From NCBI GenBank assembly GCA_022702545.1, contig JAHRBC010000001.1, positions 5,270,001-5,334,000 of the forward strand: a DNA stretch of 64,000 bases. Reading direction: 5' to 3'. The notes under the pieces are model-generated. The model was given only the letters and a program-made list of their open reading frames with translations, was not told where the DNA came from and ran no database searches. Positions 36,701-50,039 of this stretch are shown piece after piece. The position numbers and the translations under genes are program-made. Source of the DNA: Phycomyces nitens. Taxonomy: Eukaryota > Mucoromycota > Mucoromycetes > Mucorales > Phycomycetaceae. Each line of letters starts with the position of its first letter. Positions within the stretch are counted from its first letter, which is position 1.

Positions 36701-37998
36701 AGTTGTAACACATAGACATTTAAATGAATGTACAGGTAGATTATACGATTATTGGTATATATTGCTAAATACCGTTCAAAGGACCTGAATATTTGAGCCT
36801 ATGGAAGCAATCGTAATTAATTGAATATATACAAGGGATAAAAGGCTAGATGGTATCTGTCGAGGGCTAATACACCGATTATAATCTCCATTATACCAAA
36901 TCATTAACTTCATTTTCTTGATATATTATGGCTATAATGGTCTTATGGGTTTAGTATTCACAGATTACTTGTTAATAAGCATTTTGTTTGAGTGGAATAA
37001 AAATCATGTCGATAACGCCCAAGAGAATAAGATATTGATATAGAGTACCCCTTGTAAAGATCTGTCATTCTAAAAGAAATCTAGATGAGACTCGATGATT
37101 GTCCTAAAAATGATTTTATTGTATTTAGGCGTCTAATAATAATAAATCTTTATTAAATACGTATCTAGCTTGTATTTACCTATATGCTTAGAATCTCTGA
37201 TTTATATTTCCCTTAATAACATGAATTACAGTAGTAAACAGTTACAGGCAAAGTTCTGAAATGAAGAAAAAGGAGAGTCCTTTTTTTGCTTGCATCCTTG
37301 TTTTTTTCCATTAGTTCTAGCTACTAAACCATGTGGTAACAAGGCGGGTCAAGTATAACAATGTGTGAAAACAAAAAGGCGAGATTTAGTGGCAAGATAT
37401 GTAAGTCTGTTTGATATTACTCCCTCTTCCATGTATAGCCAAATACTCTTTTTAAAAAAAATCTATTCCATGCGTTTACATAATAAATGCATTCCCAATC
37501 TTAGATCTCAAAAAGGTATCGAGGCTTGAATGGATCCTGTTAACAAATTAGGTGCGCGGATGTTTGAGTATTGTGAGGATAGGTGTCTTCTTCTTCTTCT
37601 TCTTTCCGTTCCTCCTGCTTAAATTTTATTTAAAAATAAAAAGATTCTGACTGTTCGATCCATCGTGTTCACTCGTATTCTAAATTCCAAAATAATTCAA
37701 AGATAGGTGTTGACATTGGCTAGCCTATTGTATAAGTATAAACAGATAACAAGTACAGAAATAAATACTCGATATGTAGTAAGATTGAGGGGAAAGGAAC
37801 GGGTATTGTATATCCGATATATAATTGTTGGTCTTACTCAAACTGGTGTTCTTGGCACACCATACGTTTAATATGGTTTTATTGCTTTTGTCAAGATTAA
37901 ATTTGCAAAATGTGCAAGAGCCCCACGTTGTTTTTATCTGATTTTTATTATGGATATTCTGGATCTTTTAGACCCTTTAAACATTTATTTGTTAATTA

Positions 37999-38000
<2 letters not shown>

Positions 38001-38040
<40 letters not shown>
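38001..38040. repeat. 40-nt poly-T tract
   Basis: Uninterrupted T run. It could be the poly(A) tail of a minus-strand retroposed sequence, but no such sequence is recognisable beside it. Confidence 0.9.
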
Positions 38041-38044
<4 letters not shown>

Positions 38045-38505
38045 ATGAAAAAGTATACACCAAGGTATGATCAGTTGGTCTTCTTAATATAAATTGTATA
38101 TTCTCTTTTATTTTCTATTTAAAAATCTATTGATCGTGAATTCGTACATGGACATATTATTGGTAATATAATAATAGCAATAAAAGGGAACTGAATGTTC
38201 TCTAGAATTGTACAGGTATTAAAGTTAACTCGACGGCATTTTTAGGGGATTTACAGGTGTGTAAGTAAAAAAGAGTGTCCAAAAAAGACAGTAAATACAG
38301 GTCTTTAGAACTCAAAAAAGAAACCTTTTTTGCTCGTCTTGCTTTTGTGTTATGTTTTTTTTTAAAAATTGTAAATAAAAGATCGTACAAATCGAGATCG
38401 TGGACAATAAAACAAATCCCTTTAAGATATTCTTATTCAGGATTTTAGGGCCGCTGTATATTGGTTTTAATATCAATTGAAAAATGAAGGTAAAACACAC
38501 ACACA

Positions 38506-38508
<3 letters not shown>

Positions 38509-38554
<46 letters not shown>
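38509..38554. repeat. (AT)n microsatellite
   Basis: About 23 uninterrupted AT units, preceded by a short CA run. Confidence 0.9.
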
Positions 38555-38556
<2 letters not shown>

Positions 38557-39414
38557 CCTGATAGCCGCCCGGATAATATCCCGTCCTTCTTAATAGATAT
38601 ATGGTACTACTCAAAATGTAGCCTATGGCATCTCCTCTAAACACTTTATAAATAAAAATAGGGAGACTTGGACAATGGTTCTTTTTTTATATATTGATTT
38701 TTTTTTGTAGTTTTATTTTTCCTAAATACAACATTGTGCGTGTGTACAGTGCTTCCAACAAGTAATACTGCAACCAATCAAAACTGATACCATTAGTCAA
38801 TCTATATAATTGTCGTTGGCAAATAAAAAACAATTTCACATTTTCAGAAATGCAAGTCGTATTTTTAGAATCTTCATCGCTCTAGAAGTCAAACCATCGC
38901 TTCTTCCAACGCCCATTCAGAGATGGTCCTCCCAGGAACATCCCCAGGAACAGCGGACTATTTAACACCATTAACACTACCAACACAAACCACAACCACC
39001 GCTACCAAATCGGATGTTCACCACCACTTTTAACCTCCTCCCAGTTACGCCTAAGCAGCTCAGATATCCTCTCCCAATAAGCCCGGAACTGTGTCCACTA
39101 AACATATTCTTGGCTCTTTTACTCTAGCTATAGAGTATGGTATCAAAGCACTGCTCGAATTATGTGTTCTTTGATTTCCCAACAAATTAGTTCTGCTAAT
39201 ATCGCCTTATAACATATGTACCGTGCCACATAGAACAAAGTATTCACTATCAGCGCATCTTTCCCGTTGTTCTTTCCCATCATTGAGATCATTGAGATCA
39301 TCCTTGATATATCCAACGATTAATCATTCCTAGTATTTCTATATTAATTTCACAATATTTCTTTGGCTTCCAAACCATTGTATTTGAACATCAAGTATCC
39401 CGATCGTTGTCACT

Positions 39415-39720
39415 CCCAAGCTCCAGATCAACCTGCAGGAAAGTCTCTCCTGCTTTGACAGGGTGCTAGAAATTGTCACCTACCGGGAACATGGGTTCTT
39501 CCAAGGCGCGGGATATGTATCCATTGCTCGTCTACTCAATCCTGACGATGCACTTTACTCCTTAACTTACCGGATTGAATGTCACCCCTCAAAGTATTTT
39601 CTCTTGCTTAATAATTAACCCAAGATGGATACTTATTACAAATACTCCAAGACAATGAACGATGAAGTTGGAAAATGTCCCAAACACTCCCAAGGAAAAC
39701 CAATCTTGGTTTGAATTTCA
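39415..39720 (+). pseudogene. LINE ORF1 remnant
   Basis: A frame with NLQESLSCFDRVLE and GFFQGAGYVSIARL resembles the ORF1 nucleic-acid-binding part of zygomycete LINEs. The region near 39640-39700 looks like a decayed zinc knuckle (GKCPKHSQ). Stop codons interrupt it. Confidence 0.55.
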
Positions 39721-40589
39721 TCAGACTGGATACCTTTACCAAGACCACCTATGAGCCATTTTCGTCTCTCTCACATAAAATGTCCTACTACCAAACGTCC
39801 AAATACCACCCTACACACCAATATTCATCTACCTCAATATTTCCTCCCAAAGGACCCCTCGCTCCTTATTTGCCCTAACTCGTTTGTACCTCTGGTCACA
39901 TCCGATGAAAAGTCAAGAATATCTAGATAAGACCCCAACAACCCTGGCTATCATAAGCAATCGATCAGCCCAAGATCAAAAATTAAATCTTCCCATCACA
40001 GCAACAATGTATCCCAAGCCAAATATATACACTATAAAAGACTCGATCCTCGCCAAGAATACCGACAGGAAGAATAAGTTTAATACAATTCTTCTCAATT
40101 GGGGCGATATAACCCAAAGTCAACAATTCCCATCCTAAAAAAAAAACCTCTTCATTTGTTACCTCTGCGCACTAAACCTTGATCTTATTGCCTCTCAAAC
40201 AACCAAGGCCCACACCAAAAATACTCAATAAACATTCAACTTTCAATTTCATATCTTATCCTCCTTCTGGACATCTTACTGTGTTATGTCTCTATATCTG
40301 TCTCCCTTGGTCTTGGTCTCACCAGAGATACAGTTTCTCTCCAGTCACTTTTTTCTTTCTTTCCCAATCTCCATCTCACTTCATACTTGGTAGATCTCGA
40401 CTATACCTGTTGCTCCTTCCTCACCAATACAAGGTGCGCTCTCAAGCAGTAGCTCGACTTGCTAAAAAAATCGCCTCATTGTGCCACAATTTCGAGAAAT
40501 GCTCCAACATTTATTACATCTTCGTTTTTCCTGGTATGCATATATATTCCTACTTTTGTGTTTCAATAGTCTTTTATATTTAATATGAC

Positions 40590-40740
40590 TGGTCAGACCA
40601 TTTTCTAGTCCGTCTCATATTTAGATTCGAGTTCTCCACACAGTTATCTAAAGGCTTATGGCGTTCCAACCCGTGGTTTGTGGTTAATTCTGGCCACCGT
40701 ACAGAGCGAAAATATCTTTTATTACTTTTAACATTGGGCT
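40590..40740 (+). pseudogene. LINE endonuclease C-terminal remnant
   Basis: In frame from 40590: WSDHFLVRLIF, then KGLWRSNPWFV. WSDH is the terminal catalytic SDH motif of AP-endonuclease-type LINE endonucleases. Confidence 0.65.
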
Positions 40741-41669
40741 CTAACGACAGAGTTGATCACTGGTGATATGTTTCTGCTGCTTATACCCGAAATATTCATC
40801 GTCAACCGGAAACCCATCCCGTTTGTGTCCTCTCAAATCTAAACCTAGAATTTTTTTAATGTTTTTGGTCTTTTTGTGCAATCAGATTCATAAATTGACC
40901 GCCTATGTTCCTAAAACAAATACCTCTTTGTAATTGTCTTTCTAAAACATATTATTAATCTTCGTGCTATCAGCACCTCACGTATTCTTGATTCTCTACG
41001 CCTCATTTTTCTTTGTTTTTTTTTACATGTATTCTTACCCACTGTCCATTCCAATTACTTTCCTAAAAGCCGTTTTACACAACCTTGGGCTTTTCTTTAC
41101 GCGCGCTCTCTTCTTATAGTTGACTAATACATTACATAATCTGTCAGAGAACCACAATTTTCTTTTATTTTCCCCAGTATTAAGGGGTTTACTTTAAATT
41201 AAGTTATTCCTCGGCTTGAATGGATGGTATATATTCTACAAGTGTCCCAGACCTAGACATGCCCATAAATAACCAAGATGTTTTTACCTGTCCTTGGTTT
41301 CTTTGTATCTATCCAGAATAAATGATGGCAGCCAAAAAAATAAAGTTAACTAGTTTACATTTTCGTTTTTTAGTAGCTTTGACGTTTGATGGCTCAATTA
41401 GAATACGCCCTGCATAGTAAACACGACAATTCAATCCACAGATATGCTAATAAGTCTTTGTAAAATGATCAATTACTGCTACTGTTTGGTAGCTCCAATA
41501 AGCATAGTTAGAATAGGTATATGGGTTTAGACTTTGCTCAGATAAATATTAACGTAAAAAAATGAGAGTTTATGGGTTTTTCAAGTGTATTGTATTCTTT
41601 AGATTAGTTTACGAGACCATTGCATATCTCCGTAGCCCTAGAATTGAGCACTTGTGTACTAGCCTTATA

Positions 41670-42500
41670 GTTTGACAGATGCAGCTGCCACGTTTTATGC
41701 CCAATTCTATAGCCCTGACCCGGTTTATGATCATTCAACTGATGATCTGATCCATAACCTCCCTGATAACCTCCATTTATCTAACTATTTCCAACGAAGT
41801 CTTATTCCCCCTATCTCTCTCAATAATATCCGCCCCGAAATATTTCGTTCACACAAGTCCAGCGTTATTAGGCTCGGTGACCATCTTTGGATCATCTCTG
41901 CTACTATAATACCCTACAGTCTCCACTACCAAACAAGTTTTATATGCAACCGCTTCATCACCGACAGCTTATTTCGTACTGAGCCTGTCGTAAAGGTTTA
42001 TCTATTCTTATTTTGCTCTTGGGTCAGTAAAAGGCGTATGACTGAAAGCCCTCTAGCTACTTGTGTCGATCGGTTCTTTATCTTTAGTTCATTACACTAG
42101 TTACTGTAATCTCCAATATTTTCTCAACACAACCCCAATTAAACAACAATTGATATATATATATATATCTTATTAGATTACGTGGCTTACACCAAGGAGA
42201 TCCATTTTCCCTTGTTCTATTTAACCTTGCTTTAGAGCCATTTTACTTGTAGGCCTCTTTATAATTCCTGTGTATTTGGCTTTCCCACGGTTTTTATATA
42301 GTCTTATACTTTTTACAACCTGTAAAGCACCTTGTACGCGTTGGTGATCTTAAAAGTTTTTTTTTGTTCAAACTGTTTGATCTAGTGTCGAGTTACTCTC
42401 GTCTGCTAATATGTTCATTTGTCTCCAATGTCCAGATCAGTATGGACAAGACCCGGGCTCTGTTGCTGTCATTTTCTGCCCATTCTTTGCTTTTCTAGCT
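41670..42500 (+). pseudogene. LINE reverse transcriptase remnant
   Basis: TDAAATFYAQFYSPDPV and the DNLHLSNYFQRSLIPPI stretch lie at 41672-41835; RGLHQGDP and LFNLALEPF lie at 42181-42246. SMDKTRALLLSFSAH near 42433-42480 matches the region after the YADD box, which is itself unrecognisable. An AT array (about 42152-42168) lies within the RT. Confidence 0.65.
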
Positions 42501-42520
42501 TTATTTTGTTTTGTTTTGTT

Positions 42521-45500
42521 TCTTATAGTAAAAATACATTATGAAAATATACTTTAAGAAATATAATGAGCTTCTGGATCGTAAACATATACTGGTACAA
42601 ATATTCTAGTATTTTGTGTATGTATAAACTATTTGATATTGAATCGCAACATAAATCCTTGGTATTTTTTTAGCAGAGAAAGTTTCTTCTCAGTATTCTA
42701 GAAGGGTATGACAACATATTCTCATATGGAATGAGATCAAGACTGTATACCCACAACTCAATCCCCTCCAGATCAACATTAGTTTGGTACTATTTTTATT
42801 ATTTTGCTAAAAGATAAATACTAAAAGCATTCTCAAAAGGAATTAATGTGTCGTGAGGTATGGTCCTATACCTTCATTATTCAATATACTCATTAATAAA
42901 TATCCTGAAACCCAAAATACCAGACTAAACATATACCAATATCGTCACAAGCCCTCATCTACCTCACATCCTTGGGCATATATAACCAGTATTGTACTTT
43001 TTTGACTAGATGTGCCAGACTCATACATTTTTTATTTTTGAAACAGCATGAATACACAGATTCTCTACTACAAAGTACTCAATCTCGGTATCAATTAAGC
43101 TGTCTGATATCATAATAAAAGTCAAATGGTATCCTTGAAAATCATCTGTAAGCCAGTGCTTGTATACAGCCACAAAGGACTTTATGTTCTTGTGGACGGA
43201 CCTTTCAAAAATTTACCCTCATTATTCTGATAATCCTGCTTGGACTAATAATCCAGATTATTTTATCTCTCGGTAAAAAAAATGCACAAGACTTGTTTAC
43301 CAAAGATTATAAAAAGACCTTTGTGTGTGTGTGTGTAATTGTTTTTCCTGTCTTGCTGTCCTGTGAATGGTACTTGGTGCTACATTATGAGTTTCACAAA
43401 TCGTTGACAGATTTACTATATGGATAATAATTTAACTACCCATCTTTTTAAAAGTATTCGGAATGATAATGCAGCCGTAGATTTCTCGAGGATAGAAATT
43501 CAAATAGATCAAAAAAAAATATAGCAGCTATGAAGATTGCTTGATAACTTGCTTTTTTCCTTCCAATTTTTTTTTCTTTTTTTTACATCTTAAATGGCTT
43601 TTTTAAATTATTTATGCCTACTGGACATTTCAACTGCCAAGTAGATCTGTGTAGAATAATATACAAAGACCAAAATGAGACCTTGTAAATGAATCCCACA
43701 AGAAAAATGTTATTGTTTTTTTTATAAAGTTGATTTTAAACGAGGTTTCCTTGCCTGTAAATCTCGTAACCGTCAAAGAGCATTTTTTTTACGAGTTTCT
43801 TCTTCTTGTCTGTTCGGACTTTAAATCCAATACATTATAGAGTCTCATACGGAATTTTGCTACCTCTGTGGAAGCTTCCATTATTCGGTCAGTACACGAA
43901 TTCTGTCTTGGACACTTGTTTATTTTTGCCTATTTTGCAATTCAAAGCCCAAAGGGTGTTGATTTGTTAGTCTGTGCGTCTGTAAGATGGTGTGATACCA
44001 GAGTGTTAGAGCACAAGTCTTTTTTAGCTTCATGTCCCACTGTTCTTCAAGTGCAATCGAGAAGCCTATGACGCTCAAAAGTTGTACAGAGATCTATACA
44101 CACATACAGACAATTCTCTTTGTTTGGACTGAAAAGTTCATATTATTGAGAGTTTGTGCATATTTGGCCAAAGTTTACTTTTAGGTACTAACCTTCAGTA
44201 TAACAAGGCGAAATAAAAACAGACCTCTAACTATTAATATACAGCATATGGCCGAGTTTGTAGATTTGTACAAATTTAAAGATCCAAAGAACATCTAGTC
44301 AATCTCTCCTTTAAAACCGCGTTAAAGATGATTATTCTTTTGGAATAACTAGCCAGGTCAAAGCTGAATATAAATCATCGTAACACGCTTGAAAACCATA
44401 AGTTGGAGACCAGCCATTGTACTGAATATTTGTCGATATGGAATCTATAAACCATCGACAGTCAAAAAATAATAATAAAGAAGTTAAGCTCGTTTATTTA
44501 ATAATAATAAAAAACATATGCCTTGAATCGTTGATTGCAAAAGATTATATTAATGTAAATTGTCAAAAAACAGAGACATTGGGTTACATATAAAGTTAAG
44601 TTTTTTTTTTGGAAATATTCAAGATTGATCACACTTGCCTTGTGTATCTCGTTTTATACTAGGTTTAATATTACCAAGGTCACGAAATATAACAGCTTTA
44701 CTAGTTGTCTTTTGGTAACTTGTGCTATGTTTTGGATCACTAGTGTTATACCTCGATGGGATCAAGAGGAAAACAATACATGGATACCAATACTATTAAA
44801 CTAGTTTGCACTTTTATCTGGCTATTTGAGTACCATGCTATGTGTATATTAGATGACGTTGGCACCGAAAGAATTGCTCATAAATGTTGTCTCTAAACTT
44901 GACAACAAACTTTTCGACAAGCCATCAAGCAACATATCCAACTAGTGCGTCTCTTGGGATTATATAATTGACATGTACAATCATCCTTTTCGATGCCTCT
45001 TGGCGCTCACATTTTTTGTAATCAAATATAAAGAAACTGGTATATCTATGGGTCAGTTTCAGCTCTTTTCCATGGTCTCAAAAACCACATTGTTTTCTTG
45101 TTTTAGAACCTAAAGAGGCATGGTCTACTTTAATAGTTTAAGAGAAATAGACGGGTTATTTAATCAAAGCCCCATATTTTTTGCTGATAAATTTATTAGA
45201 ATTGTTGACCCTCTTTGATTAGAATATAGTGAGCAGAATACATATAAAGTGTACTGTAATAGAAATAAATGTACAATTCTTTTATAGAATTTTTTTTTAA
45301 AAAACTCTACTAATAATACAACCTTTTATTAATTGATTTACCTGCTTAAATAACCAAGAAAATCTAAACTTTGCCTTGTCCAGAAAACCGAATTCCATTA
45401 CTTGTCAAAAGATAGATGGTTAGCCTAACACTAAAGTAGCCTACTAAAGTCACAAGGCTAATTGAACTTGTAGACTATTCGCATCATTTGCATTGTGTGG

Positions 45501-45632
45501 GGTAGCATGATTTATGGTGATATGTTGTAGATATGTTTATTATATGATTTAGACATATATGCTTATGTATAGCTACCATAGATGATGAAGATTGATTCTT
45601 GGTAAAGATGATTATTAATTCAAGTCATTTTT
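42521..45632. other. AT-rich gene-free DNA downstream of the LINE
   Basis: 3.1 kb. It may include the LINE 3' part but no conserved motif is visible. There is a short (GT)n at about 43322-43337. I see no other feature. Confidence 0.5.
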
Positions 45633-48151
45633 CTACTGTATAACAACACCCCTATTCAGCATGTCCTTTTCTATTTCCTCAATAGCATCCGGAACTCTTC
45701 TAAACAAGTGGTCTTTGCCAACAAGGTCGAGCAATCCAGAGCGTTCAAAGAGATCCATGGGTCTCTCACGTAAGCGGACAAAGTAGACTTCGACATTTCT
45801 AGCATGGTAAGCCTCTACAATCTCGTAAAGAATCTGGACAGCACTATAAAGATCAAGAGATCACAGTCAATATCATCTAATTTAAAAGCACAAAAAGTTG
45901 ATTTTTTTCTTACCTTGCGTCTATGTACGGCATATTATCTACATCAAAAATTGCATACGAAGATTCTCCTAGGCGTGGACTTTCGGAGGGATGAACAGAC
46001 ATGTCACCAAATTGCTCCAGACGACGTAGCCGATCCTTCAATTGACCTAAAAGAGTAGCAAAATGTTTAGTTGGCCAGAATTATGACTACTGGACATATA
46101 ACTATACCTGTGTTGGCAAAGTAAAGAGGTTCTTCGACCTTGATAATCAAGACATCTTCCAAATGTTCGACTTCTTCGGGATCATCTTGAATAGGTCTAA
46201 ATTTGTTGTTTGTTCCTTTAACACGGCCCTAAGAGATATTACCGTTATTATTCAATACAAAAACTCTAGCCTTTAGAGATACTCATATTGTATACACCTT
46301 ACCATAATTGATATACGAGGATAACTTGTTTCCTTGATGGTGAGGATAAGAGACAGTGTGACTGCGATCATTGTACCAAATTCGAGAGAAATAACAATGG
46401 TAGCCAAAAAGGTGATTGATAACAAGGCCAAATCCCTCCAGGCACCAAGCTTGAAAATAAAATGAAGATCCTCGGGAAGCTCTGCCAAGAGAGACAAGAC
46501 GGCTACAAAAATAATGGCCGAAAGGACGGATTTTGGAAGATAGTAAAAGCAAGGCAAAAGGAAAAAGATGGCAAGAAGGGCAATGATTCCTGCAATCATA
46601 CATGCCATCTGTGTGCGAGCACCAGCTCTATCATTGATCTTACTGCGTGCAACCTGTTTGGAAGGGTATTGTGATCAGGATTTCTCCTCCAAAAATGCCT
46701 ATCTAATATGATCAACCAAGATCACACACTTACAGATCCATAAGCAGGGATACCCTGAAACAACCCGCTCACGATGTTGGCCACACCAAGGGCTACAAGC
46801 TCTCGGTTTGCACTGACTGAATAGTTGTGTCGGCTGGAATAGGTCTTTGCAATAACAACAGATTCCACAAACCCAATCACGGCAATCATTGCTGATGTTA
46901 CCAGCAGATCCTTCATGTGCTTTCTAGCAGGGAATAAGGGAATGGATGGCCATGGGATGCCGTCACTCTGGATATCCCCCAGGATTCCGAGCCCCTTGAG
47001 GTCCCAGTCATAATAGTTTGTCAGGAGGATTGAGACGATTACAGTCAAGAGGACTTCGGGGAAGAGCTGGATCCACTTGTGTCTGGCCAGCTTTGACTTT
47101 GCTACTCTCATTGCCAGCAAAAATGCAACCGAGACTGCAGATACCTTGGCCGTCAGTGCATGGGCTTCATTGAAATGTCTGATCAGAAAGAAGAATCGAT
47201 CGATACTAGACGATGCTTCTGAAATACCGGCTTCTTCACTGATCTTCACCAAGCCTAGCAAAGTGATGCTCTGTTGCAGCATGACCACCAGTGCCACGCC
47301 GGTAATGAAACCCCGCAAAAGAGCACGACTCATTAGACTATCGAGAAAGCCGAGACGGAACAAGCCGAGTAGAAAAGTGAATAAGCCGACAAAGAGTGTC
47401 ATCAGACATGCCCAGGCCAAGGGATCAATTGCATAGTCTCCAGGTAGACTGCTGTTTTGCTGCTGGGCAATCGAGGATCCAACCAGGAGGGAAAGGGTTG
47501 CCTCTGGACCGACAGACATTTGGCTGTATAAAGAAACGATGAGTACAATAGAACGCTAACCAAAGTATATATATATATATATATTACTTGCCGTGACATG
47601 CCAAAGATGGCGTATGTGATTGCAGGAAATGCAATGGCGTATAGACCATGAACTGCGTCAATTTTACAAAGGGCAGTAGCATAGGATAGACCTTGTGGGA
47701 TCAAGAGACAGGACAGAGTGAGGCCAGCGATAAGATCTCCCAGGAGAAGATTGCTATTGTAGAGCGGGAGCCACTGGAGAATCGGAAGATAATACTTTGA
47801 ACGGACCTTGAAGAGGATCCAATTGTCTTTGGGAATAGAGTCGTTGTAGATACGCGCTGAAGGTACTATAGAAGTTATTTGAGTATTTAGAATCCAAGTA
47901 AACCCTTTTATATATATATATCTTTAGACTTACTGGGGGATGCAGTCATGTAACGAGGAATACTGTCATCTGGTATAAGCAAGCTGGTTGTTTCATTGGC
48001 ATTTGGCGGAAGGATCATCTCCTCATCGCTATCGCCATTGAGGAAATGATCACCTAGAATAATGTCAATTGATCCGGGCCTTTAATTAAACACCCTGCCC
48101 TATATATGTATTCTTACTGCCACTCTTTGGTAAACCACGGTGGGTAGACAT
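45633..48151 (-). CDS. SulP-family anion (sulfate) transporter with STAS domain
   Basis: Membrane carrier of the SLC26/SulP family, which moves sulfate or other anions. Multi-exon; the first exon (from ATG 48151) encodes only MSTHRGLPKSGS before a donor. An acidic N-terminal tail precedes the transport domain: LIPQGLSYATALCKI (SulP signature, near 47690), MSVGPEATLSLLVGS, then hydrophobic helices through about 46280. The C-terminal STAS domain is encoded by exons at about 46110-46230, 45910-46045 and 45633-45845. It contains FANTGQLKDRL and YAIFDVDNMPYID and ends near NRGVVIQ at a TAG (45633-45635). No residues distinguish sulfate from other anions by eye. It is isolated, with more than 1.8 kb upstream to the next gene. 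Confidence 0.92.
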
Positions 48152-50039
48152 GGTCTAAGGGTTGAATATAGAGGGGGGGAAAGAAATAGGCAATGGAGTA
48201 TGAAGGGCAGTTGGAATGAAACAAATTGTCGAATATAGGTATTTATACCCAAATATATCTATTACATTTATTCTAGGGATAGTCCAACCTAAATACACAA
48301 AAAAACGTAGAATTTTCATCTTTGACCAATGGTATTGACCTACAGTTTAAATGCCTCAAAAAGAGAGACAGGGATATTAACTCAAAGAGCTGGCCAAAGC
48401 AACAGTTCCATTTATGAAGAAAAACCTATTTTTTATCCAATCGTTCTGGCCGTGTTACTCTCCAAGATTCACAACCTAATTTTATTTTATTTTATTATAT
48501 TTCTTTTGGCTCCAAAAGGCCAGAGATTCATATTTAGGACCGTGAGAATAGATCGAGACTTGACGTCCACAATAATGGACTTGGTGGTTGTAGCCCAATA
48601 TTGATCTCTAGTGTGTTTGATACTGCATTATGTATAGGCTCGCTTTATGAAGTAATGTGCATTGCTCTTTTTTTTTTTAATAAAAAATAAATATCCAGCA
48701 ATTATATCATTTCTCTCTATTAAACTGGCTTGTGCATTAGACGGACCAAGGCGGCAATGATATCCGTCTAAAGAGCCGAGACCATTCATGAAATATCTCT
48801 TTAGATTGTCTTACTCCTCTTGGGATTCTATGGGCGGACAATAAACATTAACATCATACTCCTAAAATACTTTGTCTGGCCCAACAATAGCAAGTGTCCA
48901 ATGTCATGGCAACAATTACAATAGTCAGCTATACGATAAATAAATGGTCAACAGCAGGGCTAATTACACTATTATTTCTATACAAACAGAAACGAAGCTT
49001 GGGTTTGGTAATAAGCATTAATGATGAATGGATTTGGATATTTAGGCAGATCTACCCCCCTTGTAGTTTTTATATCAAGCATTACCCAGCAAGAGGATCT
49101 TTGGCCATTAATCTCTTATGCACACGCGTCTGAAAACTCCTTATTTTATTCTGTCCGCTGTGGTGCTTGTTTGATTCCTTTAAAGGGCATCCTTTTGAAA
49201 CAATACCAGAAAGAACTTTTTACACATGAAGCACTTTAAAATGGTCAAATAATTTATCATGTCAGATATATTAAAAAACAAAATGTATGCAAATAAACAA
49301 ACAACTATTGTTATTGATTACATAAAGGAGCTCGAGAGTTTATATTGATCTACAAATCTCATCTGGATTTATGAAAATAACTATACGACAACTGGTCAAT
49401 AGGCTATTAAAACATGTGTCCCAGAAAGTTGGGTCGAATGCAACATAGCACAGTAGAATGAGCGTGTGAAGCTAGACTTGAGGACCTTTTGAATAGAATG
49501 GGATTATCAAGGTGTTTTCTAGTGTTTGGAAACAATTAAGAAAAAAAATGCTGTTGAGCGTGACCGTATTGTCGGCATTTTATAAATGGTTTCAAGAATG
49601 TAAAATACAGGTATAATTGGGTTGGTTGTCTTTAATGGCTCATCCAAACATTTGCTGTTTCCAAGTCGTTTGTTGTCATGGCGACAGAAACAGATATTTA
49701 TTTCAAAAATGAGAGAATCTGTGTGCTCGTCCTACTGTGACCACTCTCATCTGCCCACCCCAGTAACAATAACTAGCCAATTAAAGTAAAATCCAGTTTT
49801 CACATTGAGCACATTGGGTAACCCTCTTGTTGAATTAGAAAACTGGCTATCGAATCCAAACTATCCAAACCACCTTGTCCAATATATATATTCATCTCTT
49901 TATAAGATATAAAATATCCGGTCGATATTTGGGGTCGATTTAATATACATAGTCCAACACCATATTTATATCCAAGTTCACTCAAGAATCCATTCGTTTA
50001 TGATTTCTCTACCCAACATTTTTCTTTTGTATTTTCTGT
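48152..50039. other. Intergenic region upstream of the SulP gene
   Basis: 1.9 kb, AT-rich, containing the SulP promoter and the 3' flank of NDUFA1. Short ORFs are not coding-like. No RNA gene or repeat of note. Confidence 0.6.

Larger units (their letters stand above)
33727..38880. other. Long gene-free AT-rich block
   Basis: About 5.2 kb without a supportable gene. It contains TATA/TATG dinucleotide arrays at about 33785-34020, a 40-nt T tract at 38001-38040 and an (AT)n array at about 38509-38554. Short ORFs have no coding character. Confidence 0.6.
39400..42520 (+). mobile_element. Degraded non-LTR retrotransposon (LINE)
   Basis: Fragments appear in the expected plus-strand order for a two-ORF LINE. 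First come an ORF1-like segment with GFFQGAGYVSIARL and a damaged CCHC-type knuckle. Then the C-terminal end of an AP-endonuclease domain (WSDHFLVRL with KGLWRSNPW), a segment before the RT fingers (TDAAATFYAQFYSPDPV), and the RT motif RGLHQGDPFS followed by LFNLALEPF. Each is separated by stops and frameshifts and all catalytic motifs are damaged, so it is a fossil. The element ends are not visible; no target-site duplication or tail was found. Confidence 0.75.

Noticed and set aside
38001..38040. Poly-T tract as the poly(A) tail of the LINE
   Set aside because: The LINE is on the plus strand, so its tail should be poly-A at its right end; the T tract lies on the wrong side and orientation.
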